A stretch of DNA of 6,083 nucleotides from Verrucomicrobiota bacterium (GTDB taxonomy: Bacteria; Verrucomicrobiota; Verrucomicrobiia; Verrucomicrobiales; DEV007), in the NCBI GenBank assembly GCA_013152075.1, contig JAADHD010000295.1:1-6083 (forward strand), written 5' to 3'. Numbering within the stretch: the stretch's first letter is position 1; every line of letters starts with the position of its first letter. The position numbers and the translations under genes were made by a program. The notes below the pieces were generated by a model. The model did no database searches, was not told the DNA's origin, and saw nothing but the letters and a program-made list of their open reading frames with translations. Below, piece after piece: positions 1-4,854 of this stretch.

Positions 1-204
1 ACGAAGCAGGTATACCAGACTCCGGAAGGATTGCTGGCGAGTGAGGCATTTTACGGCTCAGACGGCTTTAAAACAGAATACATCAAATACGATATTCGAG
101 CGGGTCGGATTGGCCAGATAACCAGACGCTGGACCTACATGAAAGGCCGTCCGGTTAAAGTGGTGCAGGGCGGAAAGGTGGTATTCGACCAGACAAAGCG
201 CTGA
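1..204 (+). CDS. C-terminal fragment of an unrecognised protein (5' end outside window)
   Basis: Frame 1 is open from the first base to a TGA at 202-204 and encodes 67 residues. The tail is basic and polar, with several Lys/Arg and aromatic residues (for example ITRRWTYMKGR, then KVVQGGKVVFDQTKR). Alternating hydrophobic and charged residues suggest short beta strands. There is no membrane segment and no motif that I can assign to a family. The reading frame ends cleanly and has ordinary codon use, so I take it as the real end of a gene and not a chance frame. The stop codon lies inside a small perfect hairpin, GCTGA-GCG-TCAGC, at 200-212, which lacks a T-tract. The next gene is about 400 bases away, so this gene is probably the last of its transcription unit. 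Function unknown. Confidence 0.6.
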   Translation, partial: TKQVYQTPEGLLASEAFYGSDGFKTEYIKYDIRAGRIGQITRRWTYMKGRPVKVVQGGKVVFDQTKR

Positions 205-351
205 GCGTCAGCAAGCGGCAGGGGCTATAGCGGTGCCCGGGATTAGGCATGGCCCGTTCCGCCGTGGAAGGAGTTCCTAAAGGCAAAGTGCCTCTTTGAC
301 GGGTGCCTAGTTGCCTTGAAGTATGTAGATATCCTAGGCTACGGGTTTGTT

Positions 352-373
352 AATAAATTATTATAAATTTATT
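352..373. repeat. AT-only inverted repeat, 8-bp arms
   Basis: AATAAATT at 352-359 and AATTTATT at 366-373 are perfect reverse complements around a six-base centre. MarR-family dimers commonly bind AT-rich palindromes of about this size, so it could be an operator. It lies about 240 bases before the MarR gene and in DNA where AT palindromes arise easily by chance. Confidence 0.3.
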
Positions 374-458
374 CACCGCTTATTCCCAGGTTTTGCCCAA
401 TTGTTTCTCAGAAATGACAATACAATCGAATTTATATTTAATTTTTGCGAAAGAAGCC

Positions 459-487
459 TTGAAGGAGGGGTTTATTTTTAATATAAC
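459..487 (+). promoter_or_regulatory. Candidate sigma-70 promoter for the MarR gene (distal)
   Basis: TTGAAG at 459-464 (4/6 match to -35) and TATAAC at 482-487 (5/6 match to -10) are separated by exactly 17 bases. Transcription would begin near 494. That is at a small inverted repeat, TAATT-AGTG-AATTA (494-507), where a bound dimer could block initiation. The match is by eye only. Confidence 0.35.
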
Positions 488-540
488 TGTAAGTAATTAG
501 TGAATTAACTCTGGTAATTATGGTTATTTTAAAATTATAC

Positions 541-569
541 TTGCCTAAAGGAAAAAAATCTGGTTAAAT
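541..569 (+). promoter_or_regulatory. Candidate extended -10 promoter for the MarR gene (proximal)
   Basis: TTGCCT at 541-546 is followed after 17 bases by TTAAAT at 564-569, directly preceded by TGG (the TGn extended -10 form). Each box matches 4 of 6 consensus bases. It would give a leader of about 35 bases before the MarR start. A 10-bp palindrome, ATTTTAAAAT (526-535), lies just upstream. It is weaker by box match than the distal candidate but better placed. Confidence 0.3.
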
Positions 570-596
570 TCTCTCGTAATCAAAAAACAACTCATT

Positions 597-601
597 AGGA
601 G
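597..601 (+). promoter_or_regulatory. Ribosome binding site of the MarR gene
   Basis: AGGAG lies nine bases before the ATG at 611 and supports that start codon. It shows that this genome uses Shine-Dalgarno signals, which makes their apparent absence before some other genes here notable. Confidence 0.7.
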
Positions 602-610
602 ATCAAGACA

Positions 611-1066
611 ATGCAGGTAATCGAAGAACAAAATAAGGAAGTGGGAAATCGCGCTGACGAACTGGCGGATTTCATCATGTTTACTCAGAGATCGTTTTTG
701 CTCGATCTTTCAAACGAGCTGAATGATGGGCATGTTTCCTACGCACAATTTTTCCTTCTGGGCTATTTGGCCAAAGAGGAGTATCTGACGATGACGGATA
801 TCGCAAAAAAGATGGGACACTCTACGGCCGCGGCTACTGGCTTGGTCGATCGTCTGGAAAAACTAGGTTATGTGCAACGTCTGCACGCCGCTGATGACCG
901 TCGTAAGGTGATGGTTCAGATCACGAAAAAAGGAATCGATTTGGTCAAGCGCCTACGCAATGTGATCGCGAAAAGCATTACCTCAACGATGTCTGACGGT
1001 GGCGAAAACTCGGGGAAACGCGAAGCAGTACAGACTCAGTTGCGCGAATTTATGGTAGGCAGCTAA
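611..1066 (+). CDS. MarR-family winged-helix transcriptional regulator
   Basis: This 151-residue protein has the normal length and layout of a MarR repressor/activator, a cytoplasmic dimer that binds palindromic DNA and often responds to small phenolic or other ligands. Residues about 15-55 form the first dimerisation and scaffold helices. Residues 59-83 are the helix-turn-helix (LTMTDIAKKMGHSTAAATGLV), with the recognition helix around STAAATGLVDRLEKLG. Residues 92-108 form the wing with the family hallmark DDRRK at 95-99. The C-terminal helices (105-150) close the dimer. There is no cysteine, so cysteine-based redox sensing is excluded. The ATG at 611 has a good AGGAG site, and an intrinsic terminator follows the stop, so the gene is probably transcribed alone. 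Its target is unknown; autoregulation through AT-rich palindromes upstream is plausible. The family call is firm, the specific role is not. Confidence 0.93.
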   Translation: MQVIEEQNKEVGNRADELADFIMFTQRSFLLDLSNELNDGHVSYAQFFLLGYLAKEEYLTMTDIAKKMGHSTAAATGLVDRLEKLGYVQRLHAADDRRKVMVQITKKGIDLVKRLRNVIAKSITSTMSDGGENSGKREAVQTQLREFMVGS

Positions 1067-1091
1067 GGTAGTATAAATTTGATAGTGGGAT

Positions 1092-1130
1092 AAATCCGCC
1101 GTGTCGCTTAGCGCTCGGCGGATTTTTTTT
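1092..1130 (+). terminator. Intrinsic terminator after the MarR gene
   Basis: AAATCCGCCG (1092-1101) pairs perfectly over ten bases with CGGCGGATTT (1116-1125) around a 14-base loop. The loop itself can form CGC-TTA-GCG. A run of eight T, 1123-1130, follows directly. This is a canonical rho-independent terminator 25 bases after the MarR stop. Its T-tract ends five bases before the ATG of the next gene, so it also sits where that gene's ribosome binding site should be. Confidence 0.9.
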
Positions 1131-1135
1131 AGATA

Positions 1136-1798
1136 ATGAAGACGATTGAGACATTCTCAAGCTTGTCCGCAATTGATGGGCTGATGCACGGCTTTTTTAC
1201 TCGTATCCCAGAGGTGGACGTAGCTGTGGAACGAGAAGAGGCGATGCATCGTCTGCAGGGGGCTCATGACGAATTGCTAACAGTGCTCGGCAGCAGTCGT
1301 TCTTGTTTATGGACTGCCGAACAAGTTCATGGAAACGCGGTAAGCGCGTGCAAAGGGGGAGCTTCGAGTGGCTATGAGTCAGGGGTCGATGGGCTTGTGA
1401 TTGCGAAAGGGGGGGCGGCTTTAGGGATATATGTGGCGGATTGTTGTGCCGTGTATCTGGTGGATGTCGAAAACAAGGCCTGCGGCCTGGTCCATTCAGG
1501 GAAGTGTGGAACGCAGCAGGGGATAGTGGCAAAGGCGCTGGACTTGATGCATAACGAATTCGGAACGAAGCCGGAACTAGTGATTGCTCAGCTTAGTCCC
1601 TGCATAAGACCGCCATGGTATGAGAACGATTTTGCACAGACAATCAGAGAGCAATGTCGATCGGCGGGTTTATTGCCAGGGAACATTCATGATTCCGAAA
1701 CCTGTACTGCGGAGAATGTTGACAGGTACTATTCTTATAGACGGGAGAAAGGGCGCACGGGGAGAATGTTGGCGGTTCTGGGGTGGGCGGTTCAATAA
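1136..1798 (+). CDS. yfiH: YfiH/PgeF-family protein (Cu-oxidase_4 'laccase domain', zinc-dependent)
   Basis: The 220-residue protein belongs to the YfiH/YlmD/LACC1 family. Members have been described as polyphenol oxidases, as purine nucleoside phosphorylase/adenosine deaminase-type enzymes, and in E. coli as a quality-control enzyme that removes miscoded peptidoglycan precursors. Visible motifs in order are MHGFFTR (17-23), EQVHG (62-66), ADCC (101-104), VHSGKCG (119-125), SPCIRP (154-159), ETCT (188-191) and YYSYRRE with TGRM (198-211). The three zinc ligands of the family map to H65, C103 and H120. The usual HAGWRG around the last histidine reads HSGKCG, a marked divergence, and extra cysteines (C104, C124) lie near the site. 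The ATG at 1136 leaves the usual 16 residues before MHGF, but no Shine-Dalgarno stands clear of the terminator hairpin. It converges with the SPFH gene, 29 bases away. The family is certain; the substrate is not. Confidence 0.88.
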   Translation: MKTIETFSSLSAIDGLMHGFFTRIPEVDVAVEREEAMHRLQGAHDELLTVLGSSRSCLWTAEQVHGNAVSACKGGASSGYESGVDGLVIAKGGAALGIYVADCCAVYLVDVENKACGLVHSGKCGTQQGIVAKALDLMHNEFGTKPELVIAQLSPCIRPPWYENDFAQTIREQCRSAGLLPGNIHDSETCTAENVDRYYSYRREKGRTGRMLAVLGWAVQ

Positions 1799-1827
1799 AT
1801 TTCCAGTTTAGCAGCGGTGGATTTGCA

Positions 1828-2679
1828 TCACTGCTTTGGCGTCGCTTTTGGCGAAGTGCTTAGTTCGAGCACCCCCTGCATACTCGACGGCAGGAATACC
1901 TTATCTCCCGGATTCTTCGAAATTCTGTCGAAGCCATCAATGACTTTTTGCGCTAACAAAATACGTGCAGCCTCCTCTGCACCGATGGTGCCGGCTAGAG
2001 AGTCGACATAATTCCGCTCTGCCGTAGCTAAAATTTCTAGCGCCTTTGCGGCGCCTTCGGCTCGCATGACCGTAGCATCACGATCTGCGGAAGCGTTTTT
2101 GAGCGTAGCTTGAGCCTGGCCCTCAGCCTCAGAGGACAGGGCGCGACTTTTGCGCTCGGCCTCGAGTTGCTGCAGCATAGCTTTACTGGTACTATCGTCA
2201 GTTTTTAATTCCTGAATTTCAACACGTAAGACCTGGATACCCCATTTTTTAAGAGTGTCAGTAAGGCCGGAGACGATCATTTCGTTGAGATTAGCGCGAG
2301 TTGCCAACACCTCATCAAGTTCGCGTGAGCCAATTTCGGAACGGATCACATTTAATGCCGCCTGCAGAAGAGACTGGTGCAAGTGATCGACCTCGTAGAC
2401 CGCTTTAATTGGATCTACGACGCGCCAGCTTACCACACAGTCCACTGTTACTTTGGCGTTATCCTTGGTAATGCATTCACGGGGTTTGGTGTCGGAAATT
2501 TGTTCGGTCAATTCGATAAATACCCCATACTTGTGAGTTTCTGTGCCCCATACGTCAGCGACGTTACGCACGGTGTCGATGAAAGGTAGCTTGAAGGCCA
2601 AGCCGCTTGATTGAACTTTTACGGGCTTGCCGAAACGTTCGATTATGCGGCAGTGACTTTGAGGAATGGTGGAGATCAT
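1828..2679 (-). CDS. SPFH/Band 7 domain protein (paraslipin/QmcA-like) without N-terminal membrane anchor
   Basis: This 283-residue protein is a stomatin/prohibitin-type scaffold that assembles into large rings at the membrane and pairs with NfeD proteins. Residues 1-160 form the SPFH domain: IPQSHCRIIERFGKP, then SGLAFKLPFID (25-35), ECITKDNAKVTVD (68-80), VVDPIKAVYEV (87-97), SEIGSRELDEVLATR (114-128) and WGIQVLRVEIQEL (146-158). Residues 165-225 are an Ala/Glu/Gln-rich coiled coil containing AERKSRA and two AEG motifs. The tail holds the family's KVFLPSSMQGVL (260-271). Most relatives begin with a hydrophobic helix, but here the SPFH core starts at residue 5. No in-frame ATG lies in the 8-base gap upstream. 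There is no clear Shine-Dalgarno, so translation is probably coupled to the NfeD-like gene. The convergent junction with the yfiH-like gene has no clear terminator. Confidence 0.92.
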   Translation of the reverse strand: MISTIPQSHCRIIERFGKPVKVQSSGLAFKLPFIDTVRNVADVWGTETHKYGVFIELTEQISDTKPRECITKDNAKVTVDCVVSWRVVDPIKAVYEVDHLHQSLLQAALNVIRSEIGSRELDEVLATRANLNEMIVSGLTDTLKKWGIQVLRVEIQELKTDDSTSKAMLQQLEAERKSRALSSEAEGQAQATLKNASADRDATVMRAEGAAKALEILATAERNYVDSLAGTIGAEEAARILLAQKVIDGFDRISKNPGDKVFLPSSMQGVLELSTSPKATPKQ

Positions 2680-2687
2680 TGCGATTA

Positions 2688-3212
2688 TTAGGTTTGTTGA
2701 GAGTCGGTTTCGGTAGTGGCGGCTGGCCGCGCTTTGATAGTAAAAATTCCGTGGGCGACCGTTTTGATCGTCACCTTCTCGTGGTCCTTGAATCGACCAT
2801 CGTCAGCGTCCGCAGATTCGTTGCCGTCTTCGTCGAGATCGACTGGCCATAAATCAGCGTTCCAGTAAACAAAAGCCTTGCCACTGATGAGACGGAATTC
2901 GCCAGTTGCACCGACAGCGGAGTGTATAGATTCATCCATACCCTTGGAGAAACCCATCCTAATCAACGGAGTGATGAAACGTTTCCATACCGTGTAAAAC
3001 ATCGCTGTAACCCCCAACCAGCAGATGATGGTGATCAGAATGCGCCACTTAATATCCACATCAAACAACAGCGAAAAATAAACCGAAACTCCAAGCAAAG
3101 CCGCGATGCTGAGGATCTCTGTTTCAAAAAACACGTCGAGAATCACGATGGTCAGTCCGATGGCTATGACCCAGAGAAAACCTCCCAAAGAGGGGTCGAG
3201 AATATCCGTCAT
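2688..3212 (-). CDS. NfeD-like membrane protein, partner of the SPFH protein
   Basis: The 174-residue protein has the short NfeD layout: three hydrophobic segments at about 9-29, 33-50 and 56-76, then a soluble domain of about 80 residues. Features of the soluble domain are VGATGEFRLISGKAFV, then ADLWPVDLDED, and FKDHEKVTIKTVAHGIFTIKAR. These fit the NfeD C-terminal OB fold, with the conserved Gly-x-x-Gly-like turn, the W-x-V/D strand and the final beta strands. An acidic loop (DLDEDGNESADADDGR, about 126-141) interrupts the fold. NfeD-like proteins sit in the cytoplasmic membrane with the OB domain in the cytosol and are nearly always encoded beside SPFH genes, as here (8-base gap, same strand, NfeD first). 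It lacks the N-terminal serine protease domain of long NfeD. Before the ATG only a weak AGAAG is present. With its partner lacking an anchor, it may tether the complex. Confidence 0.85.
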   Translation of the reverse strand: MTDILDPSLGGFLWVIAIGLTIVILDVFFETEILSIAALLGVSVYFSLLFDVDIKWRILITIICWLGVTAMFYTVWKRFITPLIRMGFSKGMDESIHSAVGATGEFRLISGKAFVYWNADLWPVDLDEDGNESADADDGRFKDHEKVTIKTVAHGIFTIKARPAATTETDSQQT

Positions 3213-3385
3213 AGTGTTACTTCTGTTAAAATCATACTAAAATTAACCGGGTAGTCGTTTCAAAAAACACATTGCTTGTGACTTTCGACACAAATTTCGT
3301 CTGCGTATAAGTAAAACTTTTATTTGTAACTACATAATTTTTCAAGCATATTAATCACCTAATTATTTGAGCCGCAACGTTCAGT

Positions 3386-3407
3386 TTCACCTCAACTTCA
3401 CCTCAGC
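3386..3407. repeat. Tandem 11-bp direct repeat, possible regulator box
   Basis: TTCACCTCAAC (3386-3396) and TTCACCTCAGC (3397-3407) match at 10 of 11 bases, with the identical core TTCACCTCA. An 11-bp period is one helical turn, the spacing used by OmpR/PhoB-type response regulators that bind direct repeats head to tail. It lies 54 bases upstream of the candidate ispE -35 box. No regulator can be named. Confidence 0.45.
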
Positions 3408-3460
3408 GAAGGCGTCAGTTCAATTACGGACCTTCTAATAATCTCTAGAGTATTGCCCCG

Positions 3461-3490
3461 TTGACCAACCTTAAGATGGGTCGGTGTAGT
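3461..3490 (+). promoter_or_regulatory. Candidate promoter for the ispE cluster
   Basis: TTGACC at 3461-3466 matches the -35 consensus at 5 of 6 bases. After 18 bases TGTAGT (3485-3490) matches the -10 at 4 of 6. Transcription would start near 3497 and give a leader of about 137 bases that includes the TACGTA repeats. The -10 box is poor; TATATT at 3541-3546 is an alternative without a good -35. Confidence 0.28.
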
Positions 3491-3583
3491 TGTATTCCTC
3501 AGCCCTGCATAAAACCGCAATAGGACTAAATTTTGCGTCATATATTTTCGAGAAATTCCATGCCAGGAATCAGGAGTCGTGCT

Positions 3584-3601
3584 TACGTATACGTATACGT
3601 A
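3584..3601. repeat. Three perfect tandem copies of TACGTA in the ispE leader
   Basis: TACGTA is repeated three times without error, giving an 18-bp fully self-complementary run. As RNA it could fold into a 7-bp stem with a four-base loop; as DNA it could slip or extrude. It is followed directly by two copies of TGCGGC (3602-3613). The run ends 20 bases before the ispE Shine-Dalgarno. Confidence 0.75.
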
Positions 3602-3621
3602 TGCGGCTGCGGCTGGGTCAG

Positions 3622-3626
3622 AAGGA
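3622..3626 (+). promoter_or_regulatory. Ribosome binding site that fixes the ispE start
   Basis: AAGGA lies seven bases before ATG 3634. It decides for this start over the in-frame ATG at 3490, which would add 48 residues that do not fit the family. Confidence 0.75.
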
Positions 3627-3633
3627 ACTAATA

Positions 3634-4491
3634 ATGTCGAATAATAAAATCGAGGTATCCGCACCAGCGAAGACAAATCTTTGGCTGCGCGTTCTGGGGC
3701 AACGGGAGGACGGGTTTCATGATATCGATACCCGCATGGTGGCGCTTTCGCTTGCGGATAAAATTACGATAGAAGTAATCCAGGGTGATAGGGGTGTCAG
3801 TTTGACGTGTAGTGATGAGTCACTCAGGACGGATGAGGGTAACTTGATTATTAGTGCAGTGCGAACACTGGAAGAACATTGCAAGCAAACTTTCGGGCTG
3901 CGAATCCATTTGGAAAAACACATTCCGATAGCGGCTGGTCTGGGTGGTGGTAGCAGCGATGCGGCGGCTGTGTTGAAAGGGCTCAATCGTCTATTTGGAT
4001 TAAATCTGACGCTAGATGAGTTATCAGATCTAGCTGCGAAAATTGGATCGGATGTTCCGTTTTTTGTTTATGACTCACCCTGCGATTGCACGGGAAGGGG
4101 GGAAAGGGTGATGCCGGTTAAATTTGATCAAGAGCTGCCTGTATTATTAGTGAAGCCTGGTTTTGGAGTTTCAGCAGCCTGGGCATATCAGAACAGAGCC
4201 GACTCTATAGAGATACCGGGCGTGGTTTATGCTCCACAAGTGTGCCCTTGGGGAACTTTTAGCAATGATCTGGAGCGCCCGGTTTTCGAAAAATTTATGT
4301 TTTTGGCGCGCTTGAAAATGTGGTTGCTGGATCAAGCGGAAACGCACGTGGCTTTGCTATCGGGCTCGGGTTCCACCATGTTTGTAGTTCTGGCGGAGGC
4401 GCATGGAGGGGAGTATTTGGAAGAAAAGATAAAAGCGCACTTCGGGGAAACGATGTGGACCTATCTTGGTCACACTCTGGGTGGACGATGA
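3634..4491 (+). CDS. ispE: 4-diphosphocytidyl-2-C-methyl-D-erythritol kinase (IspE)
   Basis: IspE is the cytoplasmic GHMP-family kinase of the MEP pathway. It uses ATP to phosphorylate the 2-hydroxyl of CDP-methylerythritol on the way to isopentenyl diphosphate. The 285-residue length is typical. Motifs in order are SAPAKTNL (9-16, with K13 matching the conserved active-site lysine), REDGFH (24-29), the ATP-binding glycine loop PIAAGLGGGSSDAAA (98-112), SDVPFF (139-144, with D140 as the catalytic base), GRGERVMPV (154-162), NDLE (211-214) and the C-terminal GHMP loop LLSGSGST (241-248). The common PAKINL is PAKTNL here, a mild change. Start 3634 has a good AAGGA site and places the kinase motif at the normal distance from the N-terminus. 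It is the first gene of a same-strand cluster; the moaD-like gene begins 25 bases after its stop. Confidence 0.96.
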   Translation: MSNNKIEVSAPAKTNLWLRVLGQREDGFHDIDTRMVALSLADKITIEVIQGDRGVSLTCSDESLRTDEGNLIISAVRTLEEHCKQTFGLRIHLEKHIPIAAGLGGGSSDAAAVLKGLNRLFGLNLTLDELSDLAAKIGSDVPFFVYDSPCDCTGRGERVMPVKFDQELPVLLVKPGFGVSAAWAYQNRADSIEIPGVVYAPQVCPWGTFSNDLERPVFEKFMFLARLKMWLLDQAETHVALLSGSGSTMFVVLAEAHGGEYLEEKIKAHFGETMWTYLGHTLGGR

Positions 4492-4504
4492 AGTGTTATA
4501 AACG

Positions 4505-4510
4505 AAGGAG
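4505..4510 (+). promoter_or_regulatory. Ribosome binding site of the moaD-like gene
   Basis: AAGGAG is six bases before ATG 4517, the strongest Shine-Dalgarno in the window. It supports independent, efficient translation of this small protein. Confidence 0.8.
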
Positions 4511-4516
4511 TAATAG

Positions 4517-4768
4517 ATGAAGATACGGATTTTGTTTTTTTCTGTCCTTCAGGATATCGTGGGAGCTGGCGAAATAGAGGAAGAATTGCCGCTGGGTCAA
4601 ACTTGGAAAGTTTCAGACCTTCTTGAAAGATTGTATGTGAAATATGATGGGCTACGGATCTGGGATGGGAAAATCCTGGTGGCCTTGGATATGGAATACG
4701 TGGATCGTGATGAAAAATTGGCCGATGGACAGGAGTTGGCGATCATGCCGCCAGTTCAGGGAGGGTGA
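4517..4768 (+). CDS. moaD: MoaD-like ubiquitin-fold sulfur carrier (molybdopterin synthase small subunit type)
   Basis: The 83-residue protein has the size and pattern of MoaD. It opens with a beta strand MKIRILFFSVLQDIVG (relatives read roughly LFFA.LRE..G). A helix follows (VSDLLERLYVKYDGLRI), then ILVALDMEYVDRDEKLADGQELAIMPPVQGG. The closing PPVQGG ends exactly in the double glycine that is adenylated by MoeB-type enzymes, then thiocarboxylated and inserted into MoaE. Together they convert cyclic pyranopterin monophosphate to molybdopterin. No moaE, moaA or moeB is visible nearby; it sits 25 bases after ispE. Other MoaD-fold carriers (for example ThiS or carriers for sulfur amino acid or siderophore routes) share the tail, so the family is sure but the pathway is somewhat open. 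The PP-x-x-GG ending favours MoaD. Confidence 0.85.
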   Translation: MKIRILFFSVLQDIVGAGEIEEELPLGQTWKVSDLLERLYVKYDGLRIWDGKILVALDMEYVDRDEKLADGQELAIMPPVQGG

Positions 4769-4771
4769 AGG

Positions 4772-4839
4772 CATTTATCATTTTGGGTTTAGCATTTAAC
4801 AATTCCGGATATATTTGCCACAATGACCAAAATGAAATG
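4772..4839. repeat. Inverted repeat (13-bp arms, one 2-base bulge) between moaD-like and zinc-finger genes
   Basis: CATTT-at-CATTTTGG (4772-4786) is the reverse complement of CCAAAATG-AAATG (4827-4839) except for the two extra bases AT. The 40-base centre holds TTCCGG and TATATT (4810-4815, a possible -10). The right arm ends 15 bases before ATG 4855. There is no T-tract on either strand, so it is not a standard terminator. It may be an RNA hairpin that tunes translation or stability, or a pair of operator half-sites around a promoter. Confidence 0.6.
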
Positions 4840-4854
4840 TTTAAAGCTTGGTGA

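Larger units (their letters stand above)
205..610. other. Intergenic region: GC-rich hairpin-prone part, then AT-rich promoter region
   Basis: I see no convincing gene here. From about 200 to 316 the DNA is GC-rich and can form small hairpins: GCTGA/TCAGC at 200-212, a two-part stem at 230-262 (GCGG/CCGC outside, CGGG/CCCG inside), GGAA-GGAG-TTCC near 267-278, and AGGCA-AAG-TGCCT at 281-293. None is followed by a T-tract. TGCCT occurs three times (289, 304, 312). From about 345 to 600 the sequence turns strongly AT-rich and holds the 352-373 inverted repeat and two candidate promoters for the MarR gene. The first part may end the upstream transcript or encode a structured RNA; no known RNA family is recognisable. 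Confidence 0.5.
3213..3633. other. Divergent intergenic region between nfeD-like gene and ispE
   Basis: These 421 bases separate two leftward genes from a rightward cluster and must hold promoters for both. I see no gene that I trust. For the leftward unit the best -10 is TATGAT on the minus strand (plus 3231-3236), with no good -35 at normal spacing. For the rightward unit there is one candidate at 3461-3490. Between them lie an 11-bp tandem repeat (3386-3407), an 8-bp palindrome CTCTAGAG (3443-3450) and, near ispE, three TACGTA units (3584-3601). The frame of ispE stays open back to an ATG at 3490, but the extra 48 residues are low-complexity Arg/Leu sequence made by the repeats. Confidence 0.5.

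Noticed and set aside
205..350. tRNA or known small RNA in the GC-rich leader
   Set aside because: There is no T-arm consensus, acceptor stem or other recognisable RNA-family signature; only short separate hairpins.
1197..1532. 111-codon minus-strand frame opposite the yfiH-like gene
   Set aside because: Pro/His-rich composition is typical of an antisense shadow, and the plus-strand gene has all family motifs.
1810..1835. Possible bidirectional terminator AGCAG...CTGCT between the convergent genes
   Set aside because: Only five firm base pairs plus bulges and no T-tract on either strand; too weak to call.
3386..3613. CRISPR array
   Set aside because: The repeats are 6-11 bases long and directly adjacent without spacers; no cas genes are present.
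3490..3633. Longer IspE start with 48 extra residues
   Set aside because: The added stretch is low-complexity Arg/Leu sequence produced by the TACGTA and TGCGGC repeats, has no family counterpart and no Shine-Dalgarno; ATG 3634 has a good one.
3398..3676. 92-codon minus-strand frame over the ispE leader
   Set aside because: Its repetitive Ala/Tyr/Val run is only the hexamer repeats read backwards, and it overlaps the start of ispE.
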